34,993 bases of DNA from Methylotenera sp. GTDB lineage: Bacteria > Pseudomonadota > Gammaproteobacteria > Burkholderiales > Methylophilaceae. A program made the position numbers and the translations under genes. Shown in pieces: positions 17,026-24,041 of the stretch (position 1 is its first letter; the number at the start of each line of letters is the position of its first letter). Location: the NCBI RefSeq assembly GCF_029945705.1, contig NZ_JAQSDC010000018.1:1-34993 (forward strand), written 5' to 3'. Under the pieces are notes generated by a model. It was not told the origin of the DNA. It made no database searches and was given only the letters and a program-made list of their open reading frames with translations.

Positions 17026-18270
17026 TTATTGATAACCTTTTGGAAATGGATCAGGTTTGATGTAGTCAGATGTGTAAACGATCTTAGCTTGACCATCTTT
17101 GCCCCATTGACCAATACGTAACTTAGTCGTTAAGTGATGATTTTTCTCAACAGTCACAGGGCCTTCTGGCGCATCTTTGAACACATAACCTGGCAATGCG
17201 GCTTGTACTTTATCTACATCAAAGCTACCTGCACGCTCAACGGCTGCTTTGTACAACCATGGGCCTAAGTAAGCAGCTTGCGTTACATCACCGATGACAG
17301 ATTTGTCACCCCATTTTTTCTTAAATGCTGCAACAAATGATTTGTTTGTAGGGGTATCTAGTGATTGGAAGTACTTCATTGCTGAGTAGAAGCCAGCTAA
17401 GTTTTCACCGCCAATACCTAATACTTCATCTTCAGTCACAGAAATGGTCAACATAGTTTGTTTGGCAGAGTTAAGACCAGCCGCGTTCAATTGTTTGAAC
17501 CAAGCTACGTTACTACCGCCAACCACCGCTGCATAAATGACATCAGGTTTTTTCAGTTTGATTTTGTTAATCACAGAACCAAATTGTGTATCACCTAAAG
17601 CAATGTACTCTTCACCTACTACTGAACCATGCAAATGCTGTTCAATATGTTTACGTGCAATTTTCATTGAAGTACGAGGCCAGATGTAGTCAGATCCAAT
17701 GAGGTAGAAAGTTTTAGCTTTTTTCTCTTTAGCAATCCAATCTAGCCCAGCAAGAATTTGTTGTGTAGCCTCTTGGCCTGTGTAGAAAACGTTTTTAGAT
17801 TGCTCTAAACCTTCGTAGAAAGTTGGGTAGAATAATAGGCCATTTTCTTTTTCAAACACTGGCAATGCTGCTTTGCGTGATGCCGATGTCCAGCAACCCA
17901 TGACTGCAGCTACTTTATCTGAGGCTAGTAATTTTTTTGCTTTTTCTGCAAAAGTTGGCCAGTCTGACGCGCCATCTTCTTGAATCACTTCTACCTTACG
18001 GCCCAAAATACCGCCCATCGCGTTAATTTGTTCAATCGCCAATTTCTCAGCTTGAATTGAGCCTGTTTCACTAATGGCCATGGTGCCTGTAGCTGAATGT
18101 AAAATACCCACTTTAACGGTTGTGTCTGTTACTGCTAGACCCGTAGTCATCACTTTGGCTGTTGAGGTGTCAGCAGCAAAAGCAGTATTAGTTAGAATAC
18201 CGGCCGAAAGAAGTGCAGCAGCTAAAGCGCCACCAACTCTCATAAAGTTACGCCTATTTAAATTACTCAT
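17026..18270 (-). CDS. urtA: UrtA: urea/short-chain amide binding protein, Tat-type signal
   Basis: A 414-residue periplasmic binding protein of the UrtA/FmdD (Peripla_BP_5) type. The core VGILHSATGTMAISETG, EDGASDWPTFAEKAKKLL and AVMGCWTSASRKAALPVFE is characteristic of UrtA. The ligand-region segment reads YPTFYEGLEQSKNVFYTG, where urea-specific UrtA usually has a YPVQYEG form, which would fit a broader amide range (recalled pattern, not checked). The signal peptide NRRNFMRVGG, a hydrophobic core and AFA cleavage site match the twin-arginine motif. I chose the ATG at 18270 because GGAG lies eight bases upstream and it places RR at positions 6-7. The longer frame to 18309 would bury the signal. 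Confidence 0.92.
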   Translation of the reverse strand: MSNLNRRNFMRVGGALAAALLSAGILTNTAFAADTSTAKVMTTGLAVTDTTVKVGILHSATGTMAISETGSIQAEKLAIEQINAMGGILGRKVEVIQEDGASDWPTFAEKAKKLLASDKVAAVMGCWTSASRKAALPVFEKENGLLFYPTFYEGLEQSKNVFYTGQEATQQILAGLDWIAKEKKAKTFYLIGSDYIWPRTSMKIARKHIEQHLHGSVVGEEYIALGDTQFGSVINKIKLKKPDVIYAAVVGGSNVAWFKQLNAAGLNSAKQTMLTISVTEDEVLGIGGENLAGFYSAMKYFQSLDTPTNKSFVAAFKKKWGDKSVIGDVTQAAYLGPWLYKAAVERAGSFDVDKVQAALPGYVFKDAPEGPVTVEKNHHLTTKLRIGQWGKDGQAKIVYTSDYIKPDPFPKGYQ

Positions 18271-18356
18271 CACTCTGTCTCCTAAATTTAAAAAATAAAA
18301 AAACCACAACTAAACTCATTTACTTCTTTTAACATTTACATCATTTTTTAGTGCTA

Positions 18357-18695
18357 TTAATGCGACAACATCCAAGGTCTTGCTGTCTTTTTGGTTTGCA
18401 TTTGCAACGCCGCTTTGCCTGTTTCTGGGTTTACCTTAGTGCTTGTTTTGCACGTGTGTGAACCAGCACAGCCACAGCTTGAACGTTTTGCTACTTTCGG
18501 GTCATGCGCAGATTTTTCATTTCTCTCATGTGCGACACGCTGCGTCCTATCCATTACCGCTAAGCGAGGTGCTGAAACAATGCGCGGGCTTTCGCAACCA
18601 CAATCATCACAAAATGCAGGCTCACTAGATTCGCTCATTTTTCTAAGCGCAGTAAAAACGCCGCAGGTATCACATTCATATTCATAAACTGGCAT
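18357..18695 (-). CDS. fmdB: FmdB: zinc-ribbon protein
   Basis: A 112-residue FmdB-family protein. The N-terminal zinc ribbon has CDTC and CDDC knuckles (about residues 8-11 and 29-32) with the conserved start MPVYEYECDTCG. In Methylophilus fmdB lies directly after fmdA and was proposed to be regulatory. Its role is unproven. Here a C-terminal extension carries a second cysteine group (SCGCAGSHTC), which may bind another metal. Spacing to fmdA is 27 bases, and AAGGAA precedes the ATG. It is the second gene of the cluster, in front of urtA. Confidence 0.88.
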   Translation of the reverse strand: MPVYEYECDTCGVFTALRKMSESSEPAFCDDCGCESPRIVSAPRLAVMDRTQRVAHERNEKSAHDPKVAKRSSCGCAGSHTCKTSTKVNPETGKAALQMQTKKTARPWMLSH

Positions 18696-18722
18696 GAAAA
18701 TATTCCTTATTTGGTCTTTGGC

Positions 18723-19946
18723 TTAGCTGGTTTTAGCAGTATCAATGCCTTGTTTCACCATTACTTTTGGCCCATCCGCATTTGGCTTCATATCAAAATC
18801 AAATATCTCGGTTGGCAGCCATAAAGTAGCGCAAGCATTAGGAATATCGACAATTCCGCTGATATGACCTTCTATTGGCGCTGTACCTAAAATAGAGAGC
18901 GCTTGTGCGCCGGTGTAGCCAAATTTCTTCATATACTCAATGGCATTCAAACAAGCTTGGCGATAAGCCTCATTCACATCTAAGTAAAGCTGCTTGCCTT
19001 GCTCATTGACTGAAATACCTTCAAAAATGATGTAGTCTTTATAAGTTGGCGTGAGCACACTTGGTTCAAAAATCGGGTTTTTAATGCCGTATTTCTTCAC
19101 ACCTTCTTTAATTAGGCTAACTTTGATGTCTAGATAGCCTGCCATCTCAATGGCACCACAGAAAGTGATTTCGCCATCGCCTTGTGAGAAGTGAAGGTCA
19201 CCCATAGAGAGGCCGCCATCTTTCACATATACAGGGAAATAAACCTTTGAACCTTTGGTTAGATTTTTAATATCGCAGTTGCCACCGTGTTCACGTGGCG
19301 GTACTGTACGTGCGCCTTCCATAGAGGCTTTTTTCGCAGCCTCACCAGTCAACTTACCCATGACTGCAGACGATGGATTGGGTGGCAATGCCAGCGCTGG
19401 AACACGGTCAGGTTCTGTGGCGATCAAATCACCCTCACGCTTATTCCATGTTTCTAATAACTCTTTTGAAGGCAAGCAGCCGATTAAACCTGGGTGCATA
19501 ATGCCGGCGAATCTAACATTTGGTACGTGACGTGACGTCGTATAAATGCCATGAAAATCCCAGATAGATTTACGTGCTTCAGGGTACTGATCGACTAAGA
19601 AACCGCCGCCGTTTTCTTTAGCGAAAATACCGTTAAAACCCCATTGGCTATCTTCAAAAGTGCCAACATCTAAAATTTCAACCACCATTAAATCGCCTGG
19701 CTCAGCACCTTCTACGCCAATTGGGCCACTCAAATAATGTACTTGTGTTAAATCAACATCGCGTACGTCATTGGCACTGTCATTGTTGCCAATTTGGCCG
19801 CCAGTCCAGTCCATACATTCAACACGAAACTCGTCACCAGGCTTAACCATGGCAATCATAGGCAAATCAGGATGCCAACGATTGTGAATCTGACCTTCCT
19901 GCTCCCAAGGTTTTTTGTTTAAATCTAATTTAACTAATGTTTTCAT
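18723..19946 (-). CDS. fmdA: FmdA: formamidase
   Basis: A 407-residue member of the acetamidase/formamidase family, hydrolysing formamide (and more slowly other short-chain amides) to formate and ammonia in the cytoplasm. The N-terminal half (QIHNRWHPDLP, ECMDWTGGQIGNNDSAND, HYLSGPIGVEGAEPGDL) matches the Methylophilus formamidase closely from memory. Other motifs are GIMHPGLIGCLPS, PREHGGNCDIKNL and FSQGDGEITFCGAIE. The start was moved from the ATG at 19952 to 19946: GGAGG touches the first ATG but lies six bases before the second, and the second gives the family N-terminus (M-x-TLVKLDLNK). It heads the fmd-urt-ure cluster and has its own predicted activator-dependent promoter. Confidence 0.95.
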   Translation of the reverse strand: MKTLVKLDLNKKPWEQEGQIHNRWHPDLPMIAMVKPGDEFRVECMDWTGGQIGNNDSANDVRDVDLTQVHYLSGPIGVEGAEPGDLMVVEILDVGTFEDSQWGFNGIFAKENGGGFLVDQYPEARKSIWDFHGIYTTSRHVPNVRFAGIMHPGLIGCLPSKELLETWNKREGDLIATEPDRVPALALPPNPSSAVMGKLTGEAAKKASMEGARTVPPREHGGNCDIKNLTKGSKVYFPVYVKDGGLSMGDLHFSQGDGEITFCGAIEMAGYLDIKVSLIKEGVKKYGIKNPIFEPSVLTPTYKDYIIFEGISVNEQGKQLYLDVNEAYRQACLNAIEYMKKFGYTGAQALSILGTAPIEGHISGIVDIPNACATLWLPTEIFDFDMKPNADGPKVMVKQGIDTAKTS

Positions 19947-20053
19947 TGGCATCCTCCAGCTTATATTTCAGATAAACTCACAAGTAAAAAACAACAAATC
20001 TGCATGATTACACTTCAATCAACACCAAACTTGCAGTGATGTAGCGTTTTGCA

Positions 20054-20142
20054 ATGGTGTTAGATTAAGGGCTTGGGGGATGGAATGAAATACGTCAAAT
20101 TGCGTAGGTAATTAGCACTTTTATAAGATGTTTTTGTGCTAA
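20054..20142 (-). promoter_or_regulatory. fmdA promoter with twin operator (copy 1)
   Basis: Written on the plus strand: ATGgTGtTAGATTAA (20054-20068), 18 unrelated bases, GAAATACG..A.ATTGCGTAGG continuing to TAAT (20087-20112), 22 bases, and TGTGCTAA (20135-20142). The dyad TACGTCA-AA-TTGCGTA is at 20091-20106. Read towards fmdA, TAATCT (20067-20062) is a plausible -10, no consensus -35 is present, and the dyad centre falls near -43. That is typical of an activator-dependent promoter. The same blocks recur upstream of the porin at identical spacing. The predicted fmdA leader is about 109 bases. Confidence 0.75.
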
Positions 20143-20180
20143 TTTAATACCAATACTTTAATGCGGAATGATTCAACTCT

Positions 20181-20597
20181 ATGATTAAAAAACAACTTCT
20201 AATGGGTACTGTTTTATTCACAATATCCATCAATGTAATGGCTGTGGAATGGGATTCCATCATTAAGAAAGCCGATTATGAAATTTTTGTCGACATTGAC
20301 TCTTACAATGTTGCGAATGGCTTTCCCTACTTTTTAACCAAAACTATTTTTAAAAAAAATCAGTCACTGACTAGCGACAAAAAAGTAATTAGTTATCAAT
20401 ATGTAGTTAAAAATACTCAGTTCAATTGCCAGCAACCTTTGTTCAAGGTCACTTCAATTGACTTCTACAGCCCGAAAAATAAATTATTATCGTCAGAAAA
20501 ATTAACGGCTGAATTTAAACCTATCATTTCAGGATCAGACGAATACTCAGTTGCTCAACTCGCATGCCAAGTCCATAAAATGTTAGGTGGTCAGTAA
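20181..20597 (+). CDS. Small exported protein of unknown function
   Basis: A 138-residue protein with an N-terminal signal peptide (KKQLLMGTVLFTISINVMA, cleavage after VMA). The mature part of about 118 residues has the layout of surface-adhesin-E-like domains (residues such as VEWDSIIKKADYEIFVDIDS, then a SYQYVVKNTQFNCQQ segment and a late Cys, allowing one disulfide). That assignment is tentative. It is divergent from fmdA and shares its promoter region with it, 75 bases from the operator, so co-regulation with amide use is possible. A bidirectional terminator follows. Nothing in the sequence shows an enzyme function. Confidence 0.7.
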   Translation: MIKKQLLMGTVLFTISINVMAVEWDSIIKKADYEIFVDIDSYNVANGFPYFLTKTIFKKNQSLTSDKKVISYQYVVKNTQFNCQQPLFKVTSIDFYSPKNKLLSSEKLTAEFKPIISGSDEYSVAQLACQVHKMLGGQ

Positions 20598-20650
20598 AGC
20601 CAATAATGGCTTATTAGCATTAATATTAAACAGATTTTGCAGTGCAATAG

Positions 20651-20692
20651 AAAAGGCGCGTTAACATAAAAGTTACCGCGCCTTAATTTTAT
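20651..20692. terminator. Bidirectional terminator between the exported protein gene and the porin gene
   Basis: An inverted repeat AAGGCGCG/CGCGCCTT (20653-20684) extends inward as GTTAAC-like arms with one mismatch. A T-rich run follows on the plus strand (TTAATTTTAT) and TTTTC on the minus strand. It lies between convergent genes and can serve both. Confidence 0.85.
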
Positions 20693-20712
20693 CTTAGGAG
20701 ATATATACCGGT

Positions 20713-21888
20713 TTAAAACTGAAACTGCATAGAAACATTAAATGCATTTACATTGCTTGCACCGTCTGTTTTTGTATCAGAATAGACTGCTGTAATTAAT
20801 GCGTTATATGGCGCAATGACATAATTTGTACCAACCTCATATTTTTTCACATCAATGTTAGTATCTGGCTGAAATGTTTGATAGCGAGCGAATGGCATAA
20901 ACTTGCCCCAACCAACAGCCTCATTGAACAAGTAAGCAGCACCTGCTGAATAGGCCTTACCTTGCTCGCTTAAGAATACGTCGTCAGTATCGTAGTCATA
21001 GTAAGCCGCTTCTAATGAGGCAGTACCAGGGCCTACATCTTTTTTCTCTAACAAGAAATCTACACTGTACGAGCTATAATCGCCTTTTTTACTATTTGCA
21101 GCCGTTGGTACTACAGGGGACACCGCACTAGTTGAAATTGCACCGTCTGATTTATATCTACCAGCAACACCTATGGCTAAAATATCTGCCGCACCAAAGT
21201 AGTTACCTGTTCCGTAGTAGCCTGGCTCTGCATCCCAAAAGTCAACTTGCAAGCGACCCGCATACATTAATTTATCATCAGCATTGGCTACTTTTGCCGC
21301 AGCGCTAGATTGTGATTGCGCACCTACACCACTAAATCTAAAAATATTTTGGCCTTCAAATGCACCAAATGAATAACCAATTTTGTTATCCATCGCGCTA
21401 CCAACAATGGCTACACCTTCATCGCGGCCAATAATACCGCCATTCCAGCCATAGCGTGATGCAATATTAGACCAATACCCACCACCCATTGAGTAATACG
21501 GCCCTGCCATATTTGCGCGATCACTTGGTGACAAGAATCGACCTGCCCAAATAGCGATTTCTGGCGTCATTTGTAATTGCACGTTAGCGTCAATAATTTC
21601 CCAGCTTTCACCATTACTTTTTTCAGTGTTCAACATACCCTTGATATATTTGTTAAATGAACCTGATAAGTACAAACGTGCGCTATCTAAAGTAAAGTCG
21701 TTTGAACGACTTCCATTAGCCGCCGCATCTTCAACCGAGCTATAACCACCGCGCATGCCAAAACCAACGCTCACTGACTTATCCTCGCCAAATGAAATCG
21801 TTCCGCCAGCCTGTGCACTCATTGCTGGTAGCAATAGCGCAGCACTTACAGCAGTTGCTAATAGGCTTGTCTTAAGTTTAAATGTCAT
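20713..21888 (-). CDS. fmdC: FmdC-like outer-membrane porin for short-chain amides/urea
   Basis: A 391-residue outer-membrane beta-barrel protein. It has a signal peptide ending AMSAQA, alternating polar and hydrophobic strands throughout, and a terminal Phe (VSMQFQF), the signature for barrel insertion. Early features are FTLDSARLYLSGSFNKYIKG and IWAGRFLSPSDRANMAGPYY. In Methylophilus a porin induced by amides and urea is encoded next to formamidase. The neighbourhood and the shared operator with fmdA support the same role here, although the family is broad. GGAGAG precedes the ATG. It converges on the small exported gene over a bidirectional terminator and has its own operator-bearing promoter. 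Confidence 0.8.
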   Translation of the reverse strand: MTFKLKTSLLATAVSAALLLPAMSAQAGGTISFGEDKSVSVGFGMRGGYSSVEDAAANGSRSNDFTLDSARLYLSGSFNKYIKGMLNTEKSNGESWEIIDANVQLQMTPEIAIWAGRFLSPSDRANMAGPYYSMGGGYWSNIASRYGWNGGIIGRDEGVAIVGSAMDNKIGYSFGAFEGQNIFRFSGVGAQSQSSAAAKVANADDKLMYAGRLQVDFWDAEPGYYGTGNYFGAADILAIGVAGRYKSDGAISTSAVSPVVPTAANSKKGDYSSYSVDFLLEKKDVGPGTASLEAAYYDYDTDDVFLSEQGKAYSAGAAYLFNEAVGWGKFMPFARYQTFQPDTNIDVKKYEVGTNYVIAPYNALITAVYSDTKTDGASNVNAFNVSMQFQF

Positions 21889-21987
21889 TACAACTCTCCA
21901 TTAATAAAAATATTTTCAGTAGATACAAAAAATCTATCGCTTTAATCTGTAGTTTCGGTGGAATATTTCGGCATCACCTTTTAAAAC

Positions 21988-22076
21988 ATGTTGCTAGATT
22001 AACGAGACTCTAATCACAGTGAAATACGCAATATTGCGTAGGTAATAGCTAAGTGTTGGTTTGAAAAATGTGCTAA
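21988..22076 (-). promoter_or_regulatory. Porin promoter with twin operator (copy 2)
   Basis: Plus-strand blocks: ATGtTGcTAGATTAA (21988-22002), GAAATACG..A.ATTGCGTAGG continuing to TAAT (22021-22046), TGTGCTAA (22069-22076). The dyad TACGCAATATTGCGTA (22025-22040) is a perfect 16-base palindrome, readable as heptamers TACGCAA and TTGCGTA two bases apart. Every block is exactly 1934 bases from its partner upstream of fmdA. Towards the porin, TAATCT (22001-21996) is the predicted -10, giving a leader of about 100 bases. Confidence 0.78.
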
Positions 22077-22131
22077 CTTTGCTAACAATTCAGTATTGTT
22101 CAAATTGTTTACAGGTGAGGGTTTAGCAGAG

Positions 22132-22695
22132 ATGATGCATAATTATGCAAGCAGATGGATTCAAATAAGCGCACTACTAACAGCGTTGCTACTAAGCGCT
22201 TGTGGTGAGCTTGCTTACAAACGTGGCGCTACAGCCAATGATTTAGCCTCTATGAAGAAAACCTGTGCGACAAAAGACTCTGCCAAAGAAGCTGTTGCAA
22301 AATGCATGTCTGATAATGGTTGGACTGTTCAAAATTTAGATGTCGCCGATCCTATAGCCTCAATGCAAAGTGAGGCTGACCCTGTGATAGAAGCTACTGA
22401 AGATAAAGATAATCGTCAAACAGCAAAACCACAGCTTGTCAGCAAACCCAATACCACTAATACAGAAAATTCCGTACCTCAAGAGAGTAAGCCTGCAGAT
22501 CCTATGGATACCTTCAAAATCAGCTCATGGTGGAAGCTAGGCGGTAGCCCAGATAATCTAAAGAGCTCAATTCAAGAGTGCGTTAAATCAGTTGGGGAGG
22601 CGCATGAGCCGAATGTACAAAGTAAAAAAGTGACTAGGGGCTTATTGCTATGTATGCAAAAAAAAGACTGGCACGGCTTGCGTGATAAACAGTAA
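22132..22695 (+). CDS. Lipoprotein of unknown function
   Basis: A 187-residue protein starting MMHNYASRW with a lipoprotein signal: hydrophobic core ISALLTALLLSAC, lipobox LSAC, and modified Cys followed by Gly-Glu, which suggests outer-membrane sorting. The mature part has two segments with a conserved-looking Cys pair each (MKKTCATKDSAKEAVAKCM, and IQECVKSVG with LLLCMQKKDW), joined by a disordered Ser/Pro/Thr-rich linker (about 95-135). The pattern hints at a repeated small helical domain with one disulfide. The frame is open 12 codons further upstream, but the later ATG gives a proper signal peptide. It is divergent from the porin and shares its operator region. Confidence 0.75.
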   Translation: MMHNYASRWIQISALLTALLLSACGELAYKRGATANDLASMKKTCATKDSAKEAVAKCMSDNGWTVQNLDVADPIASMQSEADPVIEATEDKDNRQTAKPQLVSKPNTTNTENSVPQESKPADPMDTFKISSWWKLGGSPDNLKSSIQECVKSVGEAHEPNVQSKKVTRGLLLCMQKKDWHGLRDKQ

Positions 22696-22704
22696 GTAAA
22701 AATG

Positions 22705-22734
22705 AATAAAGCCGAGCATTACCTCGGCTTTATT
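22705..22734. terminator. Bidirectional terminator
   Basis: A perfect 12-base-pair stem (arm AATAAAGCCGAG) with a 6-base loop (cattac) and flanking A/T arms, so it reads as a GC hairpin followed by TTTATT on either strand. It lies between the convergent lipoprotein gene and the small exported gene. Confidence 0.9.
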
Positions 22735-22773
22735 GATAAACATACAGGTTTTAATTTATATATTTATTTGATG

Positions 22774-23160
22774 TTATCTATTATTAAAAAATGCAATATT
22801 CATGACCTTGTCGTTTACAAAAGTAATTTCTGTTTCTTTGTAAGCATGTTTTGGATCATATTTTACTAAGTTTTTGTAATACCACATTTCTACGTTTACA
22901 CGTTTAGAGTCTTTCTCATCAGCACCTACTTTACCTAAAAAACCTGAAGCACCAGCCGGTTTAACTGACAGTTCTTTTTTAAATGGTGCGCCTAACTTAT
23001 CAGAAATCACCTTTTTAGTTTTACCGCTAAATGAATTGAGAAACTGATCTTCGGTATATGTTTTACCAGCAGAAGCTGCATTAACTTGACTTAAACTTAC
23101 GGTAACTAATATTGCTGCGGTTAGTAATACTTTTACGGTTTTATTGATGGTGAATTGCAT
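22774..23160 (-). CDS. Small exported protein, BamE-like pattern
   Basis: A 128-residue protein with a signal peptide (VLLTAAILVTVSLSQVNA, cleavage near NAA). The mature chain contains FSGKTKKVISDKLGAP near the start and VEMWYYKNL with ETEITFVNDKVMNIAFF at the end. A helix ending in LGxP followed by strands with a W-Y pair and a xxxFVNDKV strand is the layout of the SmpA/BamE fold, but sequence identity is too low to call it BamE. GGAG before the ATG supports the start. The promoter region upstream carries a near-perfect palindrome (23231-23247). It appears to be a single-gene unit. Confidence 0.65.
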   Translation of the reverse strand: MQFTINKTVKVLLTAAILVTVSLSQVNAASAGKTYTEDQFLNSFSGKTKKVISDKLGAPFKKELSVKPAGASGFLGKVGADEKDSKRVNVEMWYYKNLVKYDPKHAYKETEITFVNDKVMNIAFFNNR

Positions 23161-23260
23161 TGATTAAATCTCCTAAACGACTTTTAATTATCTCACTTAT
23201 AGCATTTTTACGCACTAATAGAACGCTCGAGTTTAACGTACGTAAACAACTTTCGCTGAC

Positions 23261-24025
23261 TCAAGCAGCAAATATTTTCAATCCATCGTAACCCACGAAT
23301 ACATTTTTCGGCAATTGCTCACTTAAAGCCGCGTATTCAAGCTCATGCGTCATATGAATCAAATAGGTTGAATCTGCCTCAATCAGACTAGCGTAGTGCA
23401 AGCTTTGTTCCAAATTAATGTGCGTATAGTGTGTTGTGTATCTCAAGCAGTCTAATAATAGAACTTTTAAGCCCTGCAATAAGATCATTGAAGCTTCTGG
23501 AATACTGGACACATCAGTTAGATAAGCGATATCACCAATTCTATAGCCATAAATATCACTGTTTCCATGCTTAAGTGGAATAGGAATAACGGTTTGTTCG
23601 AAAAGCTGAAATGGTGCGCTGATTGAGTGTGTTTTTAGTACAGGTAAATCCCAGAAATTACTAGGTTCACGCAAAGTGTAACCAAACTTATCGGCAATAT
23701 GTTGCATAGCCTCTTGGCTACCATAGAGCGGAATTTGCTTACGCTGAATTTGACAAAACGCGCGTAAATCATCAATGCCGTGGAGATGGTCAGCATGCGT
23801 ATGGGTGTATAACACGGCATCAATGCTTGTGAGCCCTTCCCTAAGCGCTTGTTGGCGTAGATCAGGCCCTGTATCTATTAAGATCGACTTACCATTTTCC
23901 AAATGAATAATGCTAGAGCAGCGTGTACGATTGTTACGCGGGTCAATCGAAGCACATGTGGCGCATTTGCAGCCTAGCATGGGCGTTCCAGCGCTCGACC
24001 CTACCCCTAACATTGTCAATTGCAT
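23261..24025 (-). CDS. PhnP-like metallo-beta-lactamase-fold phosphodiesterase
   Basis: A 254-residue MBL-fold hydrolase. The N-terminus has the zinc-binding GCKCATC typical of the PhnP branch, followed by ILIDTGPDLRQQ, the metal motif HTHADHLHGIDD, later HGNSDIYGYRIG, LTDVSS, LLLDCLRY and HMTHEL. PhnP hydrolyses ribosyl cyclic phosphates in phosphonate use, but no phn genes are present here. In many proteobacteria this relative sits behind tatD with an unproven role. It is separated from tatD by 16 bases and is the last gene of the pabC-mltG-tmk-holB-pilZ-tatD series. Confidence 0.85.
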   Translation of the reverse strand: MQLTMLGVGSSAGTPMLGCKCATCASIDPRNNRTRCSSIIHLENGKSILIDTGPDLRQQALREGLTSIDAVLYTHTHADHLHGIDDLRAFCQIQRKQIPLYGSQEAMQHIADKFGYTLREPSNFWDLPVLKTHSISAPFQLFEQTVIPIPLKHGNSDIYGYRIGDIAYLTDVSSIPEASMILLQGLKVLLLDCLRYTTHYTHINLEQSLHYASLIEADSTYLIHMTHELEYAALSEQLPKNVFVGYDGLKIFAA

Positions 24026-24041
24026 AGAAAGTTAACCGTAG

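Noticed and set aside
18271-18356. Possible guanidine or other riboswitch ahead of urtA
   Set aside because: The 86-base gap is A/T-rich, with no conserved riboswitch core or stems that I can see.
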